The notes below the pieces were generated by a model. That model made no database searches. It was given only the letters and a program-made list of their open reading frames with translations, and was not told the origin of the DNA. From positions 1-50,865 of the forward strand of contig JAFXUZ010000060.1 in the NCBI GenBank assembly GCA_017524725.1: a stretch of DNA of 50,865 bases, written 5' to 3'. A program made the position numbers and the translations under genes. Source of the DNA: Clostridia bacterium. Lineage in GTDB: Bacteria; Bacillota; Clostridia; Christensenellales; Aristaeellaceae. Shown one piece after another: positions 1-9,700 of this stretch; positions within the stretch are counted from its first letter, which is position 1, and every line of letters starts with the position of its first letter.

Positions 1-2
1 GC

Positions 3-128
3 CAACATCATTAGATCGTTTGGATCTTTTATGCCTCGATTTCTCACTATCGCCTTTGTTGTATAGCATGCCTCCTCATATCCTTCCGGCATCATTCGCA
101 ACAAACTCGCTACACCAACCATTTCCAT
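3..128 (-). CDS. transposase N-terminus, cut by the window edge (IS4-like)
   Basis: An open frame of 42 codons runs leftward from an ATG at 126-128 off the window without a stop. It begins MEMVGVASLLRMMPEGYEEA and continues with CYTTKAIVRNRGIKDPNDLMM. A strong ribosome binding site (GGGGGGA) lies about 7 bases before the ATG, and a perfect sigma-A promoter lies just upstream. The peptide recalls the N-terminal helical region of IS4-type DDE transposases, which begin with a 'LLR.MPEGYEEA' pattern; this is recall, not a search. The catalytic DDE residues are outside the window. The AT-rich, unbiased codon use contrasts with the GC-rich genes to the right, which fits a mobile element. Confidence 0.55.
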   Translation of the reverse strand, partial: MEMVGVASLLRMMPEGYEEACYTTKAIVRNRGIKDPNDLMML

Positions 129-158
129 TCGGTCTTCCCCCCGTACTATTCTACGGTC

Positions 159-187
159 ATTATAATTGGTGTATTGATTGTTGTCAA
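159..187 (-). promoter_or_regulatory. perfect consensus sigma-A promoter of the truncated transposase
   Basis: Read on the minus strand, TTGACA (182-187) is followed by exactly 17 bases and TATAAT (159-164). Both hexamers match consensus at all six positions. The expected transcript starts about 25 bases before the transposase ATG. Confidence 0.8.
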
Positions 188-205
188 GTTTATGTTAGTG
201 CATAT

Positions 206-230
206 GGGGCAAACGCCCCTGCACCCCGAT
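206..230. repeat. dispersed GC-rich repeat, shared with 30061-30087
   Basis: The text GGGGCAAACGCCCCTGCACC and its flank recur around 30053-30090 in a closely related form, where a GGGGTGCAGGGGC string precedes the same CAAACGCCCCTG core. The core folds as a GGGGC/GCCCC hairpin. Otherwise 129-448 holds a small CCGGTC-CT-GACCGG hairpin at 243-256 and the two promoters listed separately; no gene is seen there. Confidence 0.45.
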
Positions 231-364
231 TTGGCGATCGGTCCGGTCCTGACCGGCCGGCAATATCCGCCTGATAAATACGAGGGCAGGAATAAGTTGG
301 AACGACGGTTGTGCGGAAATGGATACTTTTCCCGTAATCATACTGAACTTTGTCTGTTCTGTTG

Positions 365-393
365 TTGAATATTTCCCCTCTATCGTTTATACT
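365..393 (+). promoter_or_regulatory. sigma-A promoter of the giant surface-protein pair
   Basis: TTGAAT (365-370), a 17-base spacer and TATACT (388-393) lie 55 bases upstream of the GTG start at 449. Each hexamer matches consensus at 5 of 6 or 4 of 6 positions. Confidence 0.6.
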
Positions 394-448
394 ATTTACT
401 GACTGAACGCATTTATCGACCGACTGTCCTGAAAGGCGGGGGGTCTCC

Positions 449-3400
449 GTGTCCTGCATATACAGATCATGCACCAGGCTGCTGCCTGTCCTGTTCCTCA
501 TACTCTGCACCATGTGGTTCGTACCGGCTTTTGCCGAGCATGCCCTGGTGCTTCCCGCCGATCTGGACCTGATCGAAGCGGAAGCTTTTTCGGGCAATAC
601 TTCCCTGGAAAAAGTCGTCATTCCCGACGGGGCCACCTCCATTGGCCCGAGGGCCTTTGCCGGGTGCAGGTCCCTGTGGTGCGTGGTCATTCCCGACAGC
701 GTAAGCTCCATTGCCGATGACGCTTTTGATGGCTGCCCCCTGCTTTCCATCCGTTCCAGCGAACATGCCTATGCCTGTTCCTATGCCCTGTCCCACGGCA
801 TTCCCTATATGAACAGGGACGGACAGATCTCGGGTACGGATGCCTCCGGCCTCCGCTACAGTCTCAGCGACGGCATCCTGACCCTGTCGGGTAATACGGG
901 AATGGCCATGAAATCTTCTGCCGCCGGATATCCCTGGTACCATGTCCGGGACCTGATCCGCAAGATCGTGGCGGAGGACGGTGTGGAAACCATCGCCGCG
1001 AGAGCTTTCGAAGGCTGCAGTGCCCTTCAGGAAGCAGTCCTTCCGGACAGTCTATATTATATCGGGCGCTCAGCCTTCAGCGGCGTCCCGGCTACTTTTA
1101 CCGTGTCAGGCAGGAGCGGCTCCTATGCCCAGGAGTGGGCAAACGGGCAGCACCACAATTTCCGGAAGAAGCTTGAGATCATTTCCTTCCCTGACGTGGT
1201 CAGGTTCTTCGACCTCGAGGAGGTCTCCCTTCACGTTGATGCCCTCGGCGACGGGCTGACCTACTTCTGGGAACGCTGCCCCCGCGGAAGCGACAAGTTC
1301 TATACCATTTACAGTCTATATCCTACCATTGATCCCCTCTCCCTTACAGACACCTATGCCGATACCATGGATTATGACATGGATGGGTGGCGCTACCGCT
1401 GTACGGTGACCGATGAGCGCGGGAACACCCTGACGACGCAGCCGGCTGTCCTTTCGCTGCGCAAAACGGCAAAGGTCACCCGGCATCCGGAGTACGTGCG
1501 TGCACGTGCCGGCGACACGGCGACCTTCTCCATCGAAGCCGAAGGGGACGGGCTTGAATACTTCTGGCAGTACAGACTGTCCACGTCCTACTCAGAGGAC
1601 GACTGGCGGAACGTTGTCGGGGCACACAGCCCGAGCCTGACCATCCTTGTGGAGAACAGCAGCAAAGTCTACCGCTGTCTGATCAAAGACACATACGGCA
1701 ATACGGCCAAGAGCATACTCGCCGGCATCCGTCTGGACATTTCCATGTCGGACCCGGAGGACTTGTCGGTGGATGCAGGCGGGAATGCCGTCTTTGAAGT
1801 CACGGTCAGCGGAGAGGACCTTACACTGTTCTGGCAGGTATGCTATGCGGGTGAGACGGTCTGGCGCGACCTGGGCGCCTCATACGGCTCGAATACGCGC
1901 AGGATCGCATTTACCGCTACCGCATATATGGATGGCAACCGATACCGCTGCGTGTGCCGGGACTCTTCAGGCGCCGTGCAGATTTCCCGCGCAGCACTGC
2001 TGTCGGTGCATGTCCCTGTGACGGGTGTTTCCGTGCAAAGCATGATACGCATGGAAACCGGTTCCATTACACAGCTCACGGCAACGGTCCAGCCCTATCT
2101 GGCCTCCGACAGGCGCGTGACATGGACAAGCAGCCGGCCGGACATCGTCGCAGTGACAGGCAACGGTCTTCTCACCGCAGGCAATCATGAAGGGATCGCC
2201 GTGGTCACAGCGATCACCCTTGACGGAGGCTTTACCGCTTCCTGTACCGTCACGGTATTTGACAACCTGAACATCGCCGCCATCACCCCTTCCGTGACAC
2301 GGATGGAATGCGGGGAAGGCCTCAGCTGGATCCTGGACATCACAGGCGGCGTCAAGCCCTTCACTGTGACAAGCAGCCTCATGCGCCTGGGCAGCAGCAG
2401 TCCTGTACTCACCAGGACATACAGCGGCAGCTCGGACCGCTTTACAGATACCTTTACCGTGAGCCAGCCCGGTGTGTATTACCTGTCGTGCAAGGTGGCG
2501 GATGCCGACCTTGTGGGCGCCACCGGCACGTCAGCATATGTGACTGTCATACGGCCTGTCACGGCGCTACAACTCAGCGACAGCACGCTTCACCTTACTG
2601 TCAATGGGCACGCCACGCTGACAGCCACCGTGCTTCCCGCGGACGCCAGCAATCAGGGGGTAGCCTGGAACGTGCTCAATCCTGAGGTGGCCACTTGTAC
2701 GGACGGCCTCGTGGTGGCCCGCAGCGGCGGACAGACCATCATATCCGCCACCTCGGAAGACGGCGGTTTTACCCGTCACTGCACAGTCTTTGTCACCGTA
2801 CCCGTTCAGGGCGTGTCACTCAGTGAAACGTCCATGAACCTGATTGTCGGACAGGTCCGCACCCTGAAGGCGGATATTTTCCCCACAGACGCTTCCAATC
2901 CCGCCCTGGTCTGGTCCAGCAGTGACCCTCACGTCGTCAGTGTGGAAAACGGCGAGGTCCGGGCGACAGGCAAGGGCACGGCCAAAGTTACAGTGACCAC
3001 ACAGGACGGCGGGTACCAGGCCTCCTGTACGGTGAACGTTGCTGAGGCAGTCAGCGGGATCCTCCTCAGCCGGGAAAAACTGGTCCTTGAGACAGGTTCT
3101 TCGTCCAGACTCGTTGCCACTGTGCTTCCCGTCGGCGCAAGCGCCGCCGGCGTCACATGGGCAAGCAGCGACACAAGCGTGGCCCGGGTCAGCGGCGGCT
3201 CCGTCTCTGCCCTGCACGCGGGCAGAGCCGTCATCACGGCCACGTCCCCTGACGGGAACTACACGGCACAGTGCCAGGTGACAGTTTGTGATCCCCTTGC
3301 CATCAGCGACATCACGCCCAGAAAGAGCACGGTGAACGTGTTCTCTTCCGACTGCGGCTACGACTTCACCATCTCGGGCGGCGTGGCCCCCTATTCCTTC

Positions 3401-6400
3401 CGGTATGAGCTTGTGCGCCGCGACAACGGCGAAGTGACAGGCTCCGCCAGTATTATGGACAGCTGGGACACGGACTGGCATGTCAACACAGAGTTCTCTG
3501 AACCCGGCGTCTATTTCCTGGTGGCCGAAGTGACGGATGCAGAGGGCCGCAGCGTGAGTAAAACCTCACCGGACATTACTGTCCTCTCAGGCGTCTTCAT
3601 CCCTTCTGTCAATCTCTCCTCCACATCCGTTCAGGCAGGGGAATCCATATCCGCCTCTGTTTCTGTGAGAGGCGGGCAATCGCCCTACACCGTGACCATG
3701 GAACTTTTCCGGGGCAATGAGGTGACAGACAGCCGCACTTTCCAGGGGACTGACGCAGACTATACCTGGACCGGCATCTGTCCCACGGCCTCCGGCATCT
3801 ATTTCATCCGTGCCACCGTCATGGACGCCACAGAGCAGACCTCCTCAAAAGACTCCCCGTCCCTTACCGTGGGCCAGGTCCTGTCCACCCGAGTCGTGCC
3901 GAGCGTCAGCGAACTTCACCTGCTCACCGGCACCAGCGCCAACTTCTCTGTCACCATAGAACCGGCCAATGTCACTAACCGCGGCGTGACTTATTCTGTG
4001 ACAGACAGCTCGGTCATCCGCTTTGACCAGACCGCCATGACAGTGGCCGCCCTGAGAGAAGGGACAGCGCAGATCCTGATCCACTCTGCGGACGGCAACA
4101 GCCATGCTGTGATCCCCGTTACCGTGGAGGATCCCGTTGTCATGGACAATGACGAACTGGGCATATCTGAAATGGGCATACAGTTCATCCGGGACCACGA
4201 AGGCTTCAGCGAAACGGTCTACGACGACGGCACCGGCGTTTACACCATCGGCTATGGCCATACCTACGGTGTGACCGCCTCCACGCCGCCCATCACAAAA
4301 GAACAGGCGGAAGCGTATCTGATGGAAGATATCGCCAGAAAAATCGGCCGGGTGGATAATTTCCTGAAAAATAACAACATTTCCCTCCTGCAGAACCAGT
4401 ATGACGCCCTTGTCTCACTGGTCTTCAACCTGCGCACCAACCCGCTGGGCGGTGATTACCGTCTCACGCGCCTTCTGACAGCCTACAAAAACAGTCCCGG
4501 CACCATTCCCTCAGAGAAAGTCTGGGAATGCTTCGCAACCTGGCACAACTACGAAAACGCCAGCGGCCAGTACATCGACATGTATGGCCTGTTCAACCGC
4601 AGAATGGATGAGGCCTCCTTGTTCATCTCCGGCAACTACTCCATGAAGACAGACTGGATCGTGCCATCCTGGCTCAAGCCGGGCGAAGTCGGTGACGATG
4701 TGCCCGAAGGCTGGATCCCTGAGGAGGCAGGCGGCAAAGAGGAAGATTATATACCCCAGACAGATTTTGCCTTCAATAGGGGGCTCCTGGACCTGAGTAA
4801 TACGGCTTATGCCTACTGCTATGCCCTCAGTAAGGGAAGCATTGATGTGTATACCAGCAAAGAACTGACCACAAGGGGCACCGTTGACACGGGCGCCGGG
4901 ACGTCGCACTATATTGACGGCGCCCATGATGAGCTGTGGCTGCTTGGGGTCGGCGTGAGCGGGTACCGGCACTGGGCCAAAGTCTCCTATCCCAGATCCG
5001 AGACCGGTCAGCGTTACACAGCTTACATACCCCTTGATGAGATCGTCTACGGACGGGTCCTCACATCCGAAGTTTCTTCCGAAACCTATTATGTCTGTGA
5101 CCGGAAAGATGCTCAGATCAATGAGGCCCATTATGTGACCCCCGGTGACACGGTCTACACCCTCGCCTACAGTGACGCCTGCAGACAGATCCTTTACCCG
5201 GTCTCGGGCGGTAAGTACCGCATTGCCTGGCAGCGCACCGGCGGGGATGTCCACGGTGACTATAACAGCGGCCTGGATCTCCTCTCCGCCTCCCGTCCGG
5301 CCTATGGCTACGCTCCCGGCAGCAGCACCGTGGTCACGTATACGGACAAAAACCTGACAAGCCGCGGCAACGAAGAACGCGGCGCCTACAGTAAAGCCGG
5401 GATCACCCCGCACACCGACGACCTGCAGATCTTTGATGTGGGCACCACAAACGGAAAGACATGGGCCTATCTCACCTATCCGGTGGGCAACACACGCTAC
5501 CATGCCTACGTATATCTCTCCGATCTCATACCCGGCACGTCCGATGAGCACCACAAGTCAACGATCACCTACACCGTCTCGGACCGTCCGGGTGAGGGCA
5601 CCAACCCGAACCACTATGTGGAGCCCGGCGATGACGTCTATCTTTTGACCAGGATGGGAGACAGCTGCCAGATCATGTACACCCTCGTAAGCGGCTCCTA
5701 CCGGATCGCCTGGTGCACGTCCGACGAATACAACAACATCAAAAAGGACCCTGACCCGGTCACAGACCTGATTTTCTCATTCGCCGCCGCATCGGATTCC
5801 TATACAGCCTTCGGTAAAAGCGGGATGAGCTATGCCTACAGCGCCCTGAAGGACCACGCTGACAGACAGGAAGCCCTCAATGCCATGCTCAGGGAAAAAG
5901 GGTACACCGCTTCAAGCCTTTCCCAGATCAGGAAGCTCATCGTGTTCCTTGACGGCTACGGGTACAACGTGTCCGACGGCAGCAAGCGCACGGCACTGTG
6001 CGTGGTGTTCAGCTACGGCAAAGTCATCTTCGCCAGCGACCAGGCCAGCACGCTGCCCGACCGGCCGTTCGATTCAGCGGGCAACCATACCAGTTCCGAT
6101 TCCAGGTCGACCGATATCGGTACGCTGGTGGATGGGACCTATACGGCAAAGAACACGTACCACAAGAGTTCCTATCCTGCCCTGAATGTCAAGGGTGCAT
6201 ATGCCGTGCGCATCCACGTGGGGTCCACATCATCTTCCCAGCACGACATGGGCTCAAAGAACAACAACGGCTCCTGCAAATGCCCCACGCTCTTCGGCTA
6301 CCAGGAAATGTCGCTGGTCCATACAGGGATCAACATCCACAAGTCAACCATTGCCTCGATCCGCTCCGAGGGCAGCATACCTGATTCCGCAGGCTGCATC

Positions 6401-6667
6401 AACGTATACCAGGATGATTATGCGCGATTTGCAGCTGCTGCCGGGTTCGCCGAAATTACCAACGATTCCGGTGTCCCCACCGCTTCCGTAAGCGGCGCCT
6501 ACGGCGGCAAGAACTGCGACGTCACTGTCATTGTGAGCCGGAAATACGGCTATGAGCATTCCACCGCCTTCAGGAACTTCGTGCGCAATAAATACACCTC
6601 CGGCGGGATCTGTTACGAATCCACCATCAATGCGATTCTGAACGGCGACAAAACCTACACCAAATAA
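449..6667 (+). CDS. giant secreted protein: BspA-like LRR, Ig-like/Big_2 repeats, GH24 lysozyme, L,D-transpeptidase-like C-terminus
   Basis: A 2072-residue secreted protein starting at GTG 449 after AAAGGCGGGGG. A signal peptide ends near Ala29 (VPAFA|E). BspA-type leucine-rich repeats follow (about 30-115 and 170-235), then three Ig-like modules (246-517), five Big_2-type modules, and three related modules ending in GVYYL or GVYFL. A phage-type lysozyme domain (GH24) lies near 1240-1385; HEGFSETVYDDGTGVYTIGY carries Glu, Asp and Thr at the exact spacing of the T4 lysozyme triad E11/D20/T26. Two SH3-like repeats (about 1450-1530 and 1590-1690) come next. Near the C-terminus, a His followed by SAGCIN (about 1964-1984) resembles the HxnSxGC site of L,D-transpeptidases. 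It probably binds and remodels peptidoglycan at the cell surface or in a target cell. No LPXTG motif or anchor helix is seen. The gene 38 bases downstream is a second wall hydrolase, so they likely form an operon. The C-terminal assignment is the least certain. Confidence 0.8.
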   Translation: MSCIYRSCTRLLPVLFLILCTMWFVPAFAEHALVLPADLDLIEAEAFSGNTSLEKVVIPDGATSIGPRAFAGCRSLWCVVIPDSVSSIADDAFDGCPLLSIRSSEHAYACSYALSHGIPYMNRDGQISGTDASGLRYSLSDGILTLSGNTGMAMKSSAAGYPWYHVRDLIRKIVAEDGVETIAARAFEGCSALQEAVLPDSLYYIGRSAFSGVPATFTVSGRSGSYAQEWANGQHHNFRKKLEIISFPDVVRFFDLEEVSLHVDALGDGLTYFWERCPRGSDKFYTIYSLYPTIDPLSLTDTYADTMDYDMDGWRYRCTVTDERGNTLTTQPAVLSLRKTAKVTRHPEYVRARAGDTATFSIEAEGDGLEYFWQYRLSTSYSEDDWRNVVGAHSPSLTILVENSSKVYRCLIKDTYGNTAKSILAGIRLDISMSDPEDLSVDAGGNAVFEVTVSGEDLTLFWQVCYAGETVWRDLGASYGSNTRRIAFTATAYMDGNRYRCVCRDSSGAVQISRAALLSVHVPVTGVSVQSMIRMETGSITQLTATVQPYLASDRRVTWTSSRPDIVAVTGNGLLTAGNHEGIAVVTAITLDGGFTASCTVTVFDNLNIAAITPSVTRMECGEGLSWILDITGGVKPFTVTSSLMRLGSSSPVLTRTYSGSSDRFTDTFTVSQPGVYYLSCKVADADLVGATGTSAYVTVIRPVTALQLSDSTLHLTVNGHATLTATVLPADASNQGVAWNVLNPEVATCTDGLVVARSGGQTIISATSEDGGFTRHCTVFVTVPVQGVSLSETSMNLIVGQVRTLKADIFPTDASNPALVWSSSDPHVVSVENGEVRATGKGTAKVTVTTQDGGYQASCTVNVAEAVSGILLSREKLVLETGSSSRLVATVLPVGASAAGVTWASSDTSVARVSGGSVSALHAGRAVITATSPDGNYTAQCQVTVCDPLAISDITPRKSTVNVFSSDCGYDFTISGGVAPYSFRYELVRRDNGEVTGSASIMDSWDTDWHVNTEFSEPGVYFLVAEVTDAEGRSVSKTSPDITVLSGVFIPSVNLSSTSVQAGESISASVSVRGGQSPYTVTMELFRGNEVTDSRTFQGTDADYTWTGICPTASGIYFIRATVMDATEQTSSKDSPSLTVGQVLSTRVVPSVSELHLLTGTSANFSVTIEPANVTNRGVTYSVTDSSVIRFDQTAMTVAALREGTAQILIHSADGNSHAVIPVTVEDPVVMDNDELGISEMGIQFIRDHEGFSETVYDDGTGVYTIGYGHTYGVTASTPPITKEQAEAYLMEDIARKIGRVDNFLKNNNISLLQNQYDALVSLVFNLRTNPLGGDYRLTRLLTAYKNSPGTIPSEKVWECFATWHNYENASGQYIDMYGLFNRRMDEASLFISGNYSMKTDWIVPSWLKPGEVGDDVPEGWIPEEAGGKEEDYIPQTDFAFNRGLLDLSNTAYAYCYALSKGSIDVYTSKELTTRGTVDTGAGTSHYIDGAHDELWLLGVGVSGYRHWAKVSYPRSETGQRYTAYIPLDEIVYGRVLTSEVSSETYYVCDRKDAQINEAHYVTPGDTVYTLAYSDACRQILYPVSGGKYRIAWQRTGGDVHGDYNSGLDLLSASRPAYGYAPGSSTVVTYTDKNLTSRGNEERGAYSKAGITPHTDDLQIFDVGTTNGKTWAYLTYPVGNTRYHAYVYLSDLIPGTSDEHHKSTITYTVSDRPGEGTNPNHYVEPGDDVYLLTRMGDSCQIMYTLVSGSYRIAWCTSDEYNNIKKDPDPVTDLIFSFAAASDSYTAFGKSGMSYAYSALKDHADRQEALNAMLREKGYTASSLSQIRKLIVFLDGYGYNVSDGSKRTALCVVFSYGKVIFASDQASTLPDRPFDSAGNHTSSDSRSTDIGTLVDGTYTAKNTYHKSSYPALNVKGAYAVRIHVGSTSSSQHDMGSKNNNGSCKCPTLFGYQEMSLVHTGINIHKSTIASIRSEGSIPDSAGCINVYQDDYARFAAAAGFAEITNDSGVPTASVSGAYGGKNCDVTVIVSRKYGYEHSTAFRNFVRNKYTSGGICYESTINAILNGDKTYTK

Positions 6668-6704
6668 ACCGTGCTCATTTTCCAGGCACAGAAACGAGGG
6701 AATC

Positions 6705-9700
6705 ATGAAAAATGTCCGAAAACTGCATCCTGTCTGCGCGGTCCTTGTCTTCTGCCTGCTGCTGACTGGCTTGGTATTTACGAGGGCAGAAGCTGATACA
6801 TATGCCTATACATGGCCGCTTCCTGTTTCCACGGGCTATGTGACCAACTCCTTCTCATCCAAGCATATCGGCACGGATTTCCATGCCTCCATTGGCACAG
6901 AAATCTATTCCATCGCTTCAGGGACAGTCATCAAGGCCATCGATAACGGCTGCACCGGCTCGCACAACGGCTCCGCTTATGCGCCGGTATGCACCAAGGC
7001 GGGGTGCGGGGGGAGTTATGGCAACTACATTGTGATCAGCCACGGCAACAACGTCTATTCCCTCTATGCCCATCTGAAGACAGGCAGCTTTCGCGTCAGC
7101 GTGAACCAGACCGTCTCGCAGGGACAGCTCATTGCTCTATCCGGCAACGCAGGCAACACCAAGGGCGCCCATCTGCACCTGGAGTTCATGGTGGGCGGCT
7201 TAAGCCAGGGCAGCATGACGTACAACAAGAACAGTGAAAACTATCTGACCAAGGTCAATGTCAACCCGGTCATTCCTGACAACTGCAATTGCTCCACTTC
7301 CTATGCCGGGTACTATACCGTGAACGTCAACAGCACACTGCACCTCCGCGACGGCCACGGGACGAACTTTGCCTCCCTGAGGAGCATTCCCAATGGCACC
7401 ACGCTCTATGTGACCAAATCGGACGGGGAATGGGCGCATACCACCTATGACGGGGCCGAAGGCTGCGTGAAACTCAGCTATCTTACCCTTAATCAGCCTG
7501 ACCCGAACCCCGGCGGCGACGATTCCTATCTTTTCCACCCCCTCGTTTTTGATGTCAATTTCTACCGTGCTGCCAATTATTCTGACCTCGGTTCCTTCAC
7601 AGATGACCAGCTCAGGTCCCACTGGAAGAATAACGGTGTCTATGAGGGCCGCCGCTCCAGCGCCGTTTTCAGGGTCTCGGAATATGTGAACTACCATTAT
7701 GATCTGAAGTCCACATATGGCAGCAACTACATCGGCGCCATCCGCCACTTTGTCGATTTCGGCATAGCCGAGGGGCGCTCCAGCTGTGAGGAGTTCCATT
7801 TTGACAAGTACAAGGCCAATTACGGCGACCTGCAGAACGCATTTGAAAGCAACAACTATGATTACTATGCCCACTACATCAACTGTGGGCGCAGCGAGGG
7901 CCGGATCGCCAACGCCAGGCTGCACCTTGTGTTTGATCCCAACGGCGGCTCTGTGTCCCCCTCCAGTATAGAGATCACAACAGGAAGGCCCTATGGGTCC
8001 CTTCCGGTCCCCGTGCGCAGCGGCTACCTTTTTGAAGGCTGGTACACCCAGAAAAGCGGCGGGACGTTAGTCACCGCGTCCACAAACGCGCCTGATCAGC
8101 CCCACGCGGACCGGACCGTTTATGCCCACTGGGCCGTGAACAGCTGCACCGTTACCTTTGACGCCGGGGCCATGACCACCGTGTCGCCCGAAAGCAAGAC
8201 GGTCACGCCCGGCGGTGCCTACGGTGCCCTTCCCGTACCTGTTCAGGCGTTGGTTACCGGGGACATCTTCGACGGATGGTACTATGAAGACAACCTCATT
8301 ACCTCCACATCCATTGTGAATGTTTCCGTCGACCACACCCTCACGGCAAGATGGCGGGGGGCCTCCTCCATCGCTACCTTTGATCCCTGCGGCGGGACAC
8401 TGCCCGTCGGCAGTCTTCAGAAAACCGTGGTCCAGGGGCTTCCCTACGGCGTATTACCCGAGCCTGTCAAGGAGGGTTGCCTTTTTGACCACTGGGAGCT
8501 CCGCAGTCTCCCTAATATCACGATTCCCGTCAACAAAGAAGTGACACGGGATACCATCGTTGTCCACTATCAGGACCATACCCTCTATGCTGTTTACACG
8601 CCCCTTTCCTACACCATCACCTATGATTATGACGGCACCAACAGGACGACCCGTATACGCAGCTACGGGGACACATACGGCGATAAGCTTGGCGATCCGC
8701 CGTTTTACTTCTATGAGATGCCCTTTTCCATTCTCGGCCGCACGGGCTATACCTTCGCAGGATGGGAAACGGAAAACGGCGTATCCGTCACAGGCAGCAC
8801 CACGCTTGTCCTTGCCAGGGACCATACCGTGTATGGCAGGTGGACGCCCAACACCTATCAGGTCCTCTTTAAATACGGCTACGGCACAGGTGATGTCCTC
8901 CAGACCACTGTCACGTACGGAAAACCCTATGGCACGCTTCCCTGGGCAATCAAAGAGGGGTACACCTTCGGCGGCTGGATGCTGGAGAACGGCAGCATCG
9001 TGACGGCAGACACACTGGTTTCCACCGCCCGGGACCATGAACTGCGTGCAAAATGGGACCCTCTGTCCTTTACCGTCAGTTTTGATCCTTTGGGCGGCTC
9101 GTCCGCGTCTTCCATAACGGTATCCTATGGCGAGACCTACGGCACCCTGCCGTCCTCCACAAAGAGAGGCCATACCTTTGACGGCTGGTACACCCAGCCG
9201 GAGGGCGGGAGCCTGATCACCGAAACCACCACCGTTTCCATCCTTGCTGATACCGTCCTTTATGCGCACTGGACCCCCATGTCCTTTACCCTGCACTTCG
9301 CTGCCAACGGCGGCACGGTCAGCCCGGAAAGCAAAACCGTTGTCTTCGGCTCCCCCTATGGGGAACTTCCCGTAGCTTACAAAGAAGGCTATGTGTTCTC
9401 CGGCTGGCGCTACGGCGGGCTGACCATCAACGAACAGACCATCTTTACAACTCCCTTTGATACGACGGTCATCGCCCAATGGACACCGAAGCAGTACGCC
9501 ATCATTTTCTCCCCCGGCACAGGCAGCGGGACAGCCTTTACCCTCTGGAAGAACCATAACGAGGACATTATTTTGCCTGGCTGTACCTTTGCCAAGGAGG
9601 GTCACGTCTTTTCCGGCTGGGCCCTGGATCCCGGCAGCACCACAGCTGATTATGCTGCCGAGACGGCCTTCTCCCGCAATGAGAGGACCACGCTTTACGC

